Of a stretch of DNA of 32,575 nucleotides, positions 1 through 9,032 are shown one piece after another. Position numbers and translations under genes: made by a program. Under the pieces are notes generated by a model. The model worked only from the letters and a program-made list of their open reading frames with translations. It did no database searches and was not told the DNA's origin. Source of the stretch: Candidatus Acidiferrales bacterium (GTDB taxonomy: Bacteria; Acidobacteriota; Terriglobia; Acidiferrales; UBA7541); NCBI GenBank assembly GCA_025451835.1, contig JANWJR010000063.1, positions 1 to 32,575 on the forward strand. The letters are read 5' to 3'. Position 1 is the first letter of the stretch; each line of letters opens with the position of its first letter.

Positions 1-2
1 GC

Positions 3-572
<570 letters not shown>

Positions 573-683
573 CCTCAGGATTCCTCCTCTTGCACAACCA
601 GTTGCACCTGCCAATGAAGCTGTTTATCTTCCTTTTGGCGGCTATAATCCTTTCGCACTTCGGCGGCCTCTGGAGCAGGTACG

Positions 684-749
684 ATGGCCAAGAAAAATTT
701 CGAACAACTTACCGAGCGCGAGATTCCGGTTCTCGCGATCGAAAAGTGA
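684..749 (+). pseudogene. N-terminal remnant of an MbfA-type (rubrerythrin-VIT) iron exporter
   Basis: An ATG at 684, preceded by a GGAGCAGG ribosome site, opens a 21-residue peptide containing FEQLTEREIPVLAIEK. This closely resembles the start of MbfA/erythrin-VIT proteins (F..LTEREI.ALAI), in which it begins a ferritin-like domain. Here the frame stops at TGA 747-749 and the VIT membrane half continues at once in the +2 frame. The ferritin-like domain is therefore missing. A TATAAT hexamer about 45 bases upstream may be the original promoter. The identification rests on recalled family sequence. Confidence 0.55.
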
Positions 750-1213
750 GCGGGTTTGTGGATCGACCACCGGTGTCGGCGGCTTTCGCCGGATTGGTGA
801 ATGCGCCGGTTTTGACGCTGGCCCCGCTGTTTGCCGCCGCTTTCGCCACGCACAACTGCTGGGACACTTTTTTGGTCGGGCTTGCCGCGTCCCTGGGCGC
901 AGGGATGTCGATGGCATTTGTCGCGGGGTTCTCCGACAACGGTTCGCCCGCCGAGAGCGGCCAACCCGTTTTCCGGGGTTGCGTAGCTGGACTCATGACT
1001 GCTGCCGGTGGGATTGGACCAGCGCTACCGTTTCTGATCTCGAATTTTCGTACTGCATTTTTCGTGGCGGCGTTTGTGGTGGCCGTTGAACTAGCGGCGA
1101 TCAGTTACATTCGCTATCGTTACCTGGATACGCCGCTGCTAAGATCCGCGTTTCAGGTGGTCGTCGGTGGTGTGCTTGTCTTCGTAATGGGAATTTTAAT
1201 TGGCAGATTGTAG
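746..1213 (+). CDS. VIT/CCC1-type membrane domain, detached C-terminal half of an MbfA-like iron exporter
   Basis: About 155 residues, mostly hydrophobic, with segments resembling the VIT half of MbfA: LTLAPLFAAAFATHN, DTFLVGLAASLGAG, FRGCVAGLMTAAGG, ELAAISYIRYRYLDTP and FQVVVGGVLVFVMGILIG. VIT-family proteins move Fe2+ or Mn2+ across membranes. The GTG at 746 overlaps the TGA of the upstream remnant (GTGA), so coupled translation is possible. The frame stays open upstream to 590, but that stretch (MHNQLHLPMKL...) covers the ancestral promoter and start and looks fortuitous. I recall a conserved glutamate after the GAGISMGFAE segment; the corresponding stretch here is GAGMSMAFVA. It is either a decaying pseudogene half or a short VIT-only protein. 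Confidence 0.6.
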   Translation: MSGFVDRPPVSAAFAGLVNAPVLTLAPLFAAAFATHNCWDTFLVGLAASLGAGMSMAFVAGFSDNGSPAESGQPVFRGCVAGLMTAAGGIGPALPFLISNFRTAFFVAAFVVAVELAAISYIRYRYLDTPLLRSAFQVVVGGVLVFVMGILIGRL

Positions 1214-1264
1214 GACACTGGGCCCAGCGGGCTGGTGCTTCACGTGTTTGTGGGAGGATGGCTT

Positions 1265-2284
1265 GTGAACAATCGATTCTGGATTTTGATGCTCGCAATT
1301 ATTTCGCTGCCTCACGTTTTGCGTGCGCAAGACACGGCGGCGCATGTCGTGAAATACCAGGCGACGATGAATGCCGTGAAATATGTTTACGGTGCGGCGA
1401 AGCCGGTTGCGCGGATCGCGCCCGGCGACATCCTCGATACCAACACGATCGATTGTTTTGGTGGCGCGATTACGAAACCAAGCGACACGCTGGCGATGGC
1501 GAAAGGCGATAACCCACTCACAGGCCCGTTTTATGTCGAGGGTGCGGAACCGGGCGACACCATCGCGATCGACTTTCTCGAACTGACTGTTAACGGACCG
1601 CAGGGCGTCGGCGCGCTCGCGCCCGGCTTTGGCGCGATCAATCCGACGAATTATACGCCGATGCTCAATTCGCCGCTGCCCGAACGGATATGGCTTTACC
1701 CGATTCATCAGAAGGAAGACACGGCAACTTTCGAAGCGCACGATTCCAAGTTTTCCGTGGATATTCCGATGCATCCCTTTATCGGCTGCATTGGCGTCGC
1801 GCCGGCCGGAGGTGAAGCGAGAAGTTCGATTGTGCCGGCGGAATTTGGGGGGAACATGGATGCGCCCGAAGCGAGCGTCGGAAACACGCTGTACCTTCCG
1901 GTGAATGTTCCCGGCGGGCTGCTTTTTATCGGCGACGGACATGCGGCGATGGGCGACGGCGAAGTGGCGGGCAGCGCCATCGAAGTTCCGCTCCACGTTC
2001 GTTTGCGCGTTACGGTGATCAAAGGGCAGAAAATCGACTGGCCGCGCTTCGAAAATCAGAATGAGATCATGGCTGCCGGAATCTATCGCCCCGTGGATGA
2101 CGCGCTGCGGATTGCCTTTACTGAACTGGTTGGCTGGATTCATTCTGATTATGGCTTGTCCGACCTGGACGCCTACGAACTGCTTTCGAAAGTAGCAAAA
2201 ATCCATTTGACCGAAATGGTTGATCCCAACTACGTGGTGATCGCCAAGATCGACAAAAAGTACTTGCCTCCGCGAAAGCATTAA
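1265..2284 (+). CDS. Secreted acetamidase/formamidase-family protein
   Basis: 339 residues with an N-terminal signal peptide (NNRFWILMLAIISLPHVLRAQ). The body resembles the FmdA/AmdA family, which hydrolyses short amides such as formamide or acetamide to ammonia and the acid. Visible family features are the early PGD(I/V)L..NTIDCFGGAI block, NPLTGPFYVEGAEPGDT, the PMHPFIGCIGVAPAGGE block, GGNMDAPEASVGNTLYLPV, and GGLLFIGDGHAAMGDGEVAGSAIE. The GTG at 1265 is chosen because GGGAGG lies seven bases upstream; an upstream GTG at 1235 would place the signal peptide internally. The secreted location is unusual next to cytoplasmic FmdA but common in Acidobacteria-like genomes (inference). The actual substrate is unknown. 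Confidence 0.85.
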   Translation: MNNRFWILMLAIISLPHVLRAQDTAAHVVKYQATMNAVKYVYGAAKPVARIAPGDILDTNTIDCFGGAITKPSDTLAMAKGDNPLTGPFYVEGAEPGDTIAIDFLELTVNGPQGVGALAPGFGAINPTNYTPMLNSPLPERIWLYPIHQKEDTATFEAHDSKFSVDIPMHPFIGCIGVAPAGGEARSSIVPAEFGGNMDAPEASVGNTLYLPVNVPGGLLFIGDGHAAMGDGEVAGSAIEVPLHVRLRVTVIKGQKIDWPRFENQNEIMAAGIYRPVDDALRIAFTELVGWIHSDYGLSDLDAYELLSKVAKIHLTEMVDPNYVVIAKIDKKYLPPRKH

Positions 2285-2610
2285 GACGGTTGGCTGAGTC
2301 AAAGACGCGTTGCTTTTCGGCCAGACTATCGAGCTCCGAGGGTCTTGCAATTCGTTTTCCTCGATTCGATGCCCGTTTGACCCAACTGTCACCGTACATA
2401 CCCACGGGACCATCTTGTCGGGACATAGAAGCGATACCAGCGAGCGGAGCTGTGGAGACATATTTCGCGAGGCAGCGTTCGAACTCGTGCGCAGCCGCGG
2501 CTTGCGTTAAGGCCATACGCTGACGTGGGCTACCAGCACGGAGGATGGCGGCCGCGATTTCTTTCAGGAATTTAACGCAAACCATGGCGGTCTGAAACCG
2601 ATTGCAAATC
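2285..2610. other. Intergenic stretch, nothing recognised
   Basis: 326 bases between the convergent acetamidase-family gene and the outer-membrane protein gene. Open frames cross it on both strands, but none has a credible start, a recognisable protein or a ribosome site. I see no tRNA, strong terminator or repeat. Confidence 0.5.
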
Positions 2611-3447
2611 TCACGAATGCTGGGCCATGCCGAGGAGGCTTTGGGCGGCGGGCGCGTGTGATTTGTCCTTTGCGCCCCAGGTCCAATAGAGTCCGAGGTA
2701 GGCGTAACTTTCCGCCTGACCGAAGACTGAGTGGCCATAACAGAAGAGCAATTGGAAGCCGGGATTGCGAAAATAATAATAGCCGCCAATATCGATCAAT
2801 GTCGCCGAGCGCGTCTGCGCGGCTGCCAGACCTTCGCGTCCGTGTGAAAAGACTTCTGTGCCGAGCGTGAGTTTCTTGCCGATGTTCCGCTGAACGAGCC
2901 ACCCTGCATACGTGAAATTGCGGAAGCCAGGGGCGTTGTTCACCGCTTCGCCGACGCCTCCGTAGGACGTCCATGGACCAAAATCTTTCTGCACCCAAAC
3001 GGGAAACTTCGCCCATCCTTTGCCCACTCCCAGGCCCTTATGCGGGTCGCCCGTGGGTATCTCGAACATCGGGAAAATGCCGACCATGGGCCGGTGCCTG
3101 GTTTCTTGAATGAACCGGTACTTGATTCCGAGTTCCGTGTCGCCCATGCCGAACGCGTTAGGGTCCGCTCCGGAAGGGAAGTAAGCCGCGTTGTTCGACG
3201 GGATGATTCCCGCGGCAGGGATGACAACGTGAAGCTGAACATTGGGAATAACTCCCCAGTTAAATTCGATGGCTGGGCCGGAGGTATCCATTTCGACGCC
3301 GGTGCCGCTGGCGGTGCCAAATGTATAGAACTCACAGTTGCGAAAAGCGACCGGCAGCGGATCGTCCGTTTGAAACGGCGGGCCGGCAAGAGCAACGGGC
3401 AGATTGAAGAATGATCCGAAAAGAAGCGCGATGAAGACGACTCTCAT
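2611..3447 (-). CDS. Predicted outer-membrane beta-barrel protein, phenol MetA-type
   Basis: 278 residues with a signal peptide (MRVVFIALLFGSFFNLPVALA) followed by GPPFQTDDP, a mature N-terminus common in proteins of the 'MetA-pathway of phenol degradation' outer-membrane family (PF13557). The body alternates polar and hydrophobic residues with many aromatics, as expected of a barrel. Examples are GMGDTELGIKYRFIQE, FPMFEIPTGD, GKGWAKFPVWVQKDFGPWTSYGG and TLIDIGGYYYFRNPGFQLLFCYGHSVFGQ. The ATG at 3447 has GGAG eight bases upstream. The frame extends further 5', but that extension lacks a signal-peptide-compatible start. Substrate and role are unknown, and no aromatic-degradation gene is adjacent apart from pobA 2.5 kb away. 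Confidence 0.7.
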   Translation of the reverse strand: MRVVFIALLFGSFFNLPVALAGPPFQTDDPLPVAFRNCEFYTFGTASGTGVEMDTSGPAIEFNWGVIPNVQLHVVIPAAGIIPSNNAAYFPSGADPNAFGMGDTELGIKYRFIQETRHRPMVGIFPMFEIPTGDPHKGLGVGKGWAKFPVWVQKDFGPWTSYGGVGEAVNNAPGFRNFTYAGWLVQRNIGKKLTLGTEVFSHGREGLAAAQTRSATLIDIGGYYYFRNPGFQLLFCYGHSVFGQAESYAYLGLYWTWGAKDKSHAPAAQSLLGMAQHS

Positions 3448-3724
3448 CCTTGCTGCTCCGAACGGCGCGATCGCGACCCAGTGCGAATCATGTGGCACGA
3501 CGGCCGAGATTGTCGCGCGACATGATCGCAGATGCAAGCCGAGCGCAGCGCGCAGCCGCATTCCCCAGGTGCCTGAACCGAACGGGAATCTTGGCATGTG
3601 GCCGAATGCCCGGTGGAACGAACGGCTCACGCGGTGCTATCCAATTGGGCGCAGGCCGGCCCGGTTAGCTGGAAATTGCCGTCGGAAGGTGCTAAAAAAA
3701 TTACAGCGACGAACGGGTGTGCGC

Positions 3725-4069
3725 GTGCCAGAAACTTGCAGTTCAAGAGGGTGCAAAGCCACTGTGCCGGCAGGACTTGCCGCGGAGAAGCTGTGCATTC
3801 TTCATTTCACGCTTTTCATCGAGCAGGAATGCGCCGAGATGCGGCGTGAATCCGCGCTGGGAAAAAACAGCCACGAGCGGCAAAACGAATTGATGCAAAA
3901 GATCGCTGGGCGCGGCGACGCTCTGGTACATGTGGCTACCTGTGGGTTCCCGATGTCCGACGAGATCAAAGCCCGCATTTTGAGCACTCTTCTTACGCTG
4001 ATGAATACGCGAGAAAACCTCGATCGCGCCGTGATGCGGCAATCGGCACTCCGCCGCTTCGCGGGTTAG
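3725..4069 (+). CDS. Conserved-looking hypothetical protein with N-terminal CxxxxC
   Basis: About 114 residues, unrecognised. The N-terminus has C-SSRG-C followed by a stretch ending AGLAAEKLCILHFTLF, then a predicted mostly helical region (EQECAEMRRES, HERQNELMQKIAGRGDALVHVAT, SDEIKARILSTLLTLMNTRENLDRAV). The Cys/Cys/Cys-x-x-His arrangement could bind a metal, but this is a guess. The frame is open back to 3404, but that part lies opposite the start of the barrel gene and is very Arg-rich, so it is probably not translated. No clear Shine-Dalgarno marks the true start; GTG at 3689, 3719 or 3725 are candidates. Nothing adjacent on the same strand suggests a function. Confidence 0.5.
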   Translation: MPETCSSRGCKATVPAGLAAEKLCILHFTLFIEQECAEMRRESALGKNSHERQNELMQKIAGRGDALVHVATCGFPMSDEIKARILSTLLTLMNTRENLDRAVMRQSALRRFAG

Positions 4070-4143
4070 CATTTCGCAGACGCGTCCACCAGATCTCTCT
4101 CCGTTCCCGTGGTTCTCACCGAGTTCATGCCGAACAAGGTGAT

Positions 4144-5181
4144 CTAGGCTCCCATGTAGCGGGCGTAGAGCGATCGCGCGACCGAGGAATCCTTTGTGCC
4201 CTTGACGATCGCTCGGCCATCGGCAAACACTATCATTTCGTAAGGCGGGATTCGGAAACGCACGAGGAAGTCATTGCTGCGAATTTCGGCCACGGAAGCG
4301 GCAGTAAGCCTGTGGCTTAGCTCGGCCAGATCGATCTTGCGGTTGCGCTCATGAATCTGCACCGAATCGCGCCCGCAAATCGTGATGTGCGGCTGCGCGC
4401 CGCCTTTCAGATACGTGAAATCCCGGCGAACGCAGGCGCGGCAATCGGGATTCCGCTGAGGACGGATGGATTGAAATCTGCCGGTCCACACGTCGCAGGA
4501 GATCAGCCGCCCGTGAAGCGCCTCGGGTTTACCCGCAAGAATCTTCAGCGCCTCGGCCGCTTCGATCGAGGCGATGACGCCGACAGCGGCATTCAGCACT
4601 CCAGCCGTATCGCACGAATCTTCCGCGGCGAGCATTGCGACGCCGTCGGGGCCTTCGACGATGCAAGCCAGACAGGGGGTCTCGCCTGGACGAATGGTCA
4701 TGGTAAGGCCGTAGCTGCCGACCGCGGCGGCGTAAATCCACGACACACCGCTCGCGACAGCTGCGTCGTTCAGCAGGAGGCGCGTCTCGAAATTGTCCGT
4801 TCCATCGAGTATGAGAGAAAATCCACCGACGAGATCCGACGTGTTTTTCGATGTGAGATCGGTAGGAATTCCTTCGACGCGCACATCCGAGTTAATGGCA
4901 TGCAGCCGTCGCTCCGCGGCGATTGCCTTCGGCAGCGATTCGGAAGCATCGGATTCTTCGAATAACGTTTGGCGCTGCAGATTGGACGGCTCAACGAAAT
5001 CGCGGTCGATGATACGCAGCCTACCCAGGCCGGACCGCACCAGGAGGTTAGCGGCAACGGTTCCGAGCGCCCCACAGCCAACCAGGACGGCACTCGATGC
5101 CAGCAATTTTTCCTGGCCAATCTTTCCGATGCCCGAGAACAAAATCTGCCGCGAGTATTTTTCGAGTTGCTGGTGATTCAT
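4144..5181 (-). CDS. ThiF/MoeB/HesA-family E1-like adenylyltransferase with C-terminal extension
   Basis: 345 residues. E1-like enzymes adenylate the C-terminal glycine of a ubiquitin-like sulfur carrier (ThiS or MoaD) for thiamine or molybdopterin synthesis. Visible features are the nucleotide-binding GCGALG (35-40), SNLQRQ (66-71), the DGTDNFETR block (126-134), two zinc-binding CxxC pairs (Cys170/173 and Cys247/250), and Cys190 in DSCDTAGVL at the catalytic-cysteine position. Residues 265-345 form an extra small domain (TICGRDSVQIHERNR..), seen in some ThiF-like proteins; it is not a rhodanese. Neither MoaD nor ThiS is adjacent, so MoeB and ThiF cannot be separated. A molybdate transporter 8 kb away makes a MoeB role attractive but unproven. 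Confidence 0.85.
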   Translation of the reverse strand: MNHQQLEKYSRQILFSGIGKIGQEKLLASSAVLVGCGALGTVAANLLVRSGLGRLRIIDRDFVEPSNLQRQTLFEESDASESLPKAIAAERRLHAINSDVRVEGIPTDLTSKNTSDLVGGFSLILDGTDNFETRLLLNDAAVASGVSWIYAAAVGSYGLTMTIRPGETPCLACIVEGPDGVAMLAAEDSCDTAGVLNAAVGVIASIEAAEALKILAGKPEALHGRLISCDVWTGRFQSIRPQRNPDCRACVRRDFTYLKGGAQPHITICGRDSVQIHERNRKIDLAELSHRLTAASVAEIRSNDFLVRFRIPPYEMIVFADGRAIVKGTKDSSVARSLYARYMGA

Positions 5182-5267
5182 GCGAGTTTTGGTTCAAACG
5201 CCATCATAACGCCTTTTAGGCGGCAGGCAACTTAGCTGTGCTAACCTTTCTTCTCATTTCTGAGCGC

Positions 5268-8200
5268 ATGAAAACCCTGCGTAAAATTTCGCTTCGAGGG
5301 ACGCGGTTGCACCGGCGGGCTGCGAATGGGATGACGTCATGGATAGCCGCGTGTGTTGGAGGTGTCCTCCTAGTGGTGGCGCCCCTAGCCACCGCCCAGG
5401 AAGCGCCTGTTGAAGGGCGCCAGGTCGCCGAAATTCGGGTGGTAGATGATTCCGGAAAAGCGGTCCCGAGGATGCCATCGCTGGCCCTCCAAGCCGGACA
5501 TCCTTTCGATTATGCGAAAGAGCGCGAAAGCTTGCGGACGCTATACGCCAGCGGCGACTATGCGGACATTCGAGTGACGGCAGCGAACGAATCACGTGGC
5601 CTGCACGTGGAATTCGTGGTGCGCCGCAATTACTACAATAATGTGATTCGGATTGAGGGCCTCAAGCCGCCCCCAACCGAAGCTGCGGCCCTGGCGGCCA
5701 TGCGGCTCAGCCTCGGAGAGGCTTTTCGCGAAAGCGTTTTGCGCGAAGCAATCGGCCGCCTCGAAGATGCACTTCATGCCGATGGCTTCTACCAGGCTAA
5801 GGTCACTCGCTCCTTGATGCCGCATGAGGATACGCGGCAGATGGATATTATCGTGAAGGTTGATACGGGCCCGCGCGCGCGCGTTGGCAGCATCACGTTC
5901 AAGAATCAGACTCCTTACAAGGACAACGCGCTATTACGGCGTTCGAAACTCCGGGCCGGAAACGGCGTGACGTCAGCGCGCCTCTCCCGCGCATCGCAAC
6001 GGCTTAAAAAATATCTCGTGGACCAGGGGTATTTGGGGACGGGAGTCCTTATCGAAGCCGGCGCGTACGACGCACAGTCGAACATGGTGCCGCTGGCGTT
6101 TCAAGTAACGACCGGCCCCCGCGTCCGCGTCGAAGTCTCTGGCGCGCATCTCTCCAAAAGCCGTTTGCGCCGACTGCTGCCGATTTATCCGGAAGGAACG
6201 GTGGACGACGATCTCCTGCAGGAAGGCCGGCGAAACCTTCGCGCTTTTTTTCAGCGCGAAGGTTATTTCGATGCCGACGTCCAGGTGACTTCCCGGGGCG
6301 ATGCGGCGCGATCCGAACGCGTCATCAGCTATGAAGTTGCGCGCGGCGACCGCTTTCGGTTGTCTGGCGTGTCGTTCGCCGGCAACAAATACTTCAGTAC
6401 GAATTTGCTTAGTGGACGCCTGCAATTACAGCCCGCATCTTTCGCATCGAGAGGCCGTTTCAGCCAGCAACTCGTGCGAGCCGATGCAGATTCGATTCGC
6501 GGCCTCTATGAATCGAATGGTTTCCGCGCCGCGCAGGTTACCTCGGCCGTGCAGGACGACTACCTCGGCAAGAAAGACAACTTGTTCGTCTCGTTCGACA
6601 TCGTCGAAGGTCCGCAGACGCGGGTTGCGAGCCTTAAGCTGGAGGGAAATCGCACGATTAGCACCGATACGATTCTGGCGGTTGTAGGATCCTCGCCGGG
6701 CCAGCCGTATTCGGAAGCCGGCGTCGCAAGCGACCGCAACAATATCCTCGCTATGTATTACAACGAAGGATTTCCCGAAGCGCGTTTTCTGGAAGACGCC
6801 GTTCCCGGGGCCGCGCCGAACACGATCGACTTGACCTACCAAATCGCCGAAGGCGAGCGGATCGACGTGGCTAAAGTGCTGCTCACTGGCTACCAGTACA
6901 CGCGGCCGGGAATCATTGCACGACAAGTGCAGATCAAGCCGGGCGGTCCCATGCGCGAAGGCGATGTGGTGGAAACGCAGCGCCGCCTATACAACCTCGG
7001 TGTTTTCAATCGCGTGCAGATCGCGCCGCAGAATCCGAACGGCACAGACCCAGACAAAACGATGGTCGTAGATGTGACGGAAGGCAATCGGTATTCCGTC
7101 GGCTACGGCGTCGGGTTCGAAATTCAAAGGATTGCCGCTACCTGCAACAATCCCCCGCCAACTCAGCCGGCTCCGAAGCAGCCCTCCCCGCCATGCGATC
7201 CGAACGCCACTAAGCTGGCTTCCAGCCCGCGTGGAATTTTCGAGATTTCGCGCTCGAATATGTTCGGCCGAGCCCAAACCCTGTCATTCAAAGCCCGCGC
7301 GAGCACGCTCGAATACCGCTCCGTCTTGAGCTACACGGCCGACAATTTTCTCAACAATCGCAGCTTGAACCTGCAGCTCACCGGGTATGCGGAAAAGTCG
7401 CAGGACATCAACACGTTCACCTCGACGCGACTCGAAGGAGCGGTCCAACTCGTGGAGAGCCTAACGCCATCGAGTTCGTTGCTCTATCGCTACTTTTACC
7501 GCCGCGTCGAAGCTTCCAACATACGAGAAACGATCGATCCGGAAGAGATACCGTTGTTGAGCCAACCGACCCTCGTTTCCGGATTCGGCATCACGTATGC
7601 GCGCGACCGCCGCGACAATCCCGCCGACGCAAAACGTGGAACCTTCAACACGGTGGACCTTAGCGTAGCGGAGCGCCCTCTGGGTTCCGATTCGAGCTTT
7701 TTCCGCGGTGCGCTCCAGAACTCTTCCTTTTATCCCTTCGGACGCGATTTCGTTTTTGCGCGTTCCATACGATTTGGCGTCGAGCAAACGCTTGGCAATA
7801 CGGTGGAGCCGAATGATCCAAGCTGCATTACGCCTCCGGGTTCGACCAAGCCCAATTGCGTCACGATCCCTTTGCCCGAGCGATTCTTTGCCGGAGGAGG
7901 AACATCGATCCGCGGCTTCGGCTTAAATCAAGCGGGGCCTCGCGATCCGGTTACCGGGTTCCCCGTGGGAGGACTGGCGTTCGTAGGATTTAATCAGGAA
8001 CTGCGTTTCCCGACGCGATTCTCCATCGCCGGCAGCAGGCTCGGCGGGACGATTTTTTATGACGCTGGCAACGTATTTAGCGACGTCAGCCACATTTCGC
8101 TCGCGTGGAAGCCTCCATCGCCGACAAACTTGAACTATTTCTCGCATACGGTGGGAATCGGGGTGCGCTACCCCACGCCAGTCGGGCCGGTGCGCCTTGA

Positions 8201-8321
8201 CTTCGGATACCAGCTTAATCCCGCGCAATACCAGGTGGTGACGAACACGACGACCAACGCGACGGAATTGCTACGCCTGCCGCGCTTCCAATTCTTTTTC
8301 AATATCGGGCCGGTGTTCTAA
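5268..8321 (+). CDS. Omp85-family outer-membrane assembly protein (BamA/TamA type) with seven POTRA-like units
   Basis: 1017 residues, longer than typical BamA (about 800) or TamA (about 580). A hydrophobic segment at 24-43 acts as signal sequence. The periplasmic part contains seven POTRA-like units by my reading: about 52-120, 125-202, 205-285, 286-361, 362-449, 451-531 and 532-608. Each ends in a V..(G)P(R/Q)- or EG(E/N)R-like turn. The barrel (about 609-1017) has the IRGF lock motif at 881-884 within GGGTSIRGFG, YDAGNVF at 931, and a terminal phenylalanine. Two Cys-flanked proline-rich insertions (Cys626-Cys643 and Cys853-Cys864) may be disulfide-closed loops. The ATG at 5268 has only a weak GAG upstream. 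It lies directly before a SurA-like gene and tamB, which suggests TamA-like duty, but it may equally be the main BamA. Confidence 0.88.
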   Translation: MKTLRKISLRGTRLHRRAANGMTSWIAACVGGVLLVVAPLATAQEAPVEGRQVAEIRVVDDSGKAVPRMPSLALQAGHPFDYAKERESLRTLYASGDYADIRVTAANESRGLHVEFVVRRNYYNNVIRIEGLKPPPTEAAALAAMRLSLGEAFRESVLREAIGRLEDALHADGFYQAKVTRSLMPHEDTRQMDIIVKVDTGPRARVGSITFKNQTPYKDNALLRRSKLRAGNGVTSARLSRASQRLKKYLVDQGYLGTGVLIEAGAYDAQSNMVPLAFQVTTGPRVRVEVSGAHLSKSRLRRLLPIYPEGTVDDDLLQEGRRNLRAFFQREGYFDADVQVTSRGDAARSERVISYEVARGDRFRLSGVSFAGNKYFSTNLLSGRLQLQPASFASRGRFSQQLVRADADSIRGLYESNGFRAAQVTSAVQDDYLGKKDNLFVSFDIVEGPQTRVASLKLEGNRTISTDTILAVVGSSPGQPYSEAGVASDRNNILAMYYNEGFPEARFLEDAVPGAAPNTIDLTYQIAEGERIDVAKVLLTGYQYTRPGIIARQVQIKPGGPMREGDVVETQRRLYNLGVFNRVQIAPQNPNGTDPDKTMVVDVTEGNRYSVGYGVGFEIQRIAATCNNPPPTQPAPKQPSPPCDPNATKLASSPRGIFEISRSNMFGRAQTLSFKARASTLEYRSVLSYTADNFLNNRSLNLQLTGYAEKSQDINTFTSTRLEGAVQLVESLTPSSSLLYRYFYRRVEASNIRETIDPEEIPLLSQPTLVSGFGITYARDRRDNPADAKRGTFNTVDLSVAERPLGSDSSFFRGALQNSSFYPFGRDFVFARSIRFGVEQTLGNTVEPNDPSCITPPGSTKPNCVTIPLPERFFAGGGTSIRGFGLNQAGPRDPVTGFPVGGLAFVGFNQELRFPTRFSIAGSRLGGTIFYDAGNVFSDVSHISLAWKPPSPTNLNYFSHTVGIGVRYPTPVGPVRLDFGYQLNPAQYQVVTNTTTNATELLRLPRFQFFFNIGPVF

Positions 8322-9032
8322 ATGCGACGAACTCTTTGCGGCTTCGGTATCGCCCTGCTCTTAGCGACCGGTGGAGCAGTGTGCGCACGCGCACAGTCCG
8401 ATCCATTTTCGTCATTGCCAGGGCAAGCGGTTGCGGGCAACGGGTCAGCCAGGGCGCAGACTGTGGATGGTATTGCGGCGCGAATTGAAGACGATATCAT
8501 CACGGAGAGCGAAATTCGCGAGCTAGGCGCTTTTCAACAGCTTGTTGACGGTAAATCGAAAACGCGCGCCGAACTGATCAACGAGCTAGCCGACCAATGG
8601 ATCGTTCACGGTGAGGCCGCTGCTGCGAAGTTTCCGGAGCCGTCAGCCACGGATCTCGATCGCGCCTACGCGGAATTAGTGAAGCAGTTTCGATCGCCCG
8701 ACGAGCTTCAAAAACGCTGCGTGGAGGCAGATCTGACCGATGAAGCGGTGCACCGGCTGCTGAAACAGCAGCTATTCCTCTCGCATTTCATCGACTACCG
8801 CTTCCGTCCGGCGGCGCAAGTGAATGACGAGCAGATACAGGCGTACTACCGCGACGAATTCGCGCCACAGCTTAAAGCCCGTGGCCAGGCGGTCCCTCCG
8901 GTCGAGGACGTGGAAGACACGATTCGTGAGGTCCTGATTCAGAGAGCGATCACCGATCGCGCCACCAAATGGCTTGATGACACACGTCAACGCCTAAGGA
9001 TAGACGTCGTATCACCCGGGAGCACGCCGTGA
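8322..9032 (+). CDS. SurA N-domain-like periplasmic chaperone without a PPIase domain
   Basis: 236 residues starting immediately after the Omp85 stop. It has a signal peptide (1-24, ending ARAQ) and then the SurA_N-like signature VDGIAARIEDDIITESEI (48-65). A helical region with EL..ELADQWIVH.EA follows, then a C-terminal helix (VEDTIREVLIQRAITDRATKWLDDTRQRLRI, about 192-226) that in SurA packs back on the N-domain. There is no parvulin domain in between, so it should hold unfolded outer-membrane proteins without prolyl isomerase activity. Its GTGA overlap with tamB (9029-9032) implies coupled translation. The position between Omp85 and TamB supports a role in delivering barrel substrates to this machinery. 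Confidence 0.75.
   Translation: MRRTLCGFGIALLLATGGAVCARAQSDPFSSLPGQAVAGNGSARAQTVDGIAARIEDDIITESEIRELGAFQQLVDGKSKTRAELINELADQWIVHGEAAAAKFPEPSATDLDRAYAELVKQFRSPDELQKRCVEADLTDEAVHRLLKQQLFLSHFIDYRFRPAAQVNDEQIQAYYRDEFAPQLKARGQAVPPVEDVEDTIREVLIQRAITDRATKWLDDTRQRLRIDVVSPGSTP

Noticed and set aside
590-745. N-terminal extension of the VIT-domain frame with a hydrophobic stretch
   Set aside because: The stretch overlaps the promoter-like TATAAT and the ancestral mbfA start at 684; it resembles no MbfA sequence and probably arose by chance.
1196-2461. Long open frame on the minus strand (421 codons)
   Set aside because: It is antisense to the acetamidase-family gene. Its protein is Arg/His-rich and unlike any family, as expected of a shadow frame in GC-rich DNA.
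3404-3688. 5' part of the frame leading into the hypothetical protein near 3725
   Set aside because: It overlaps the start of the oppositely oriented barrel gene and is Arg-rich without domain features.
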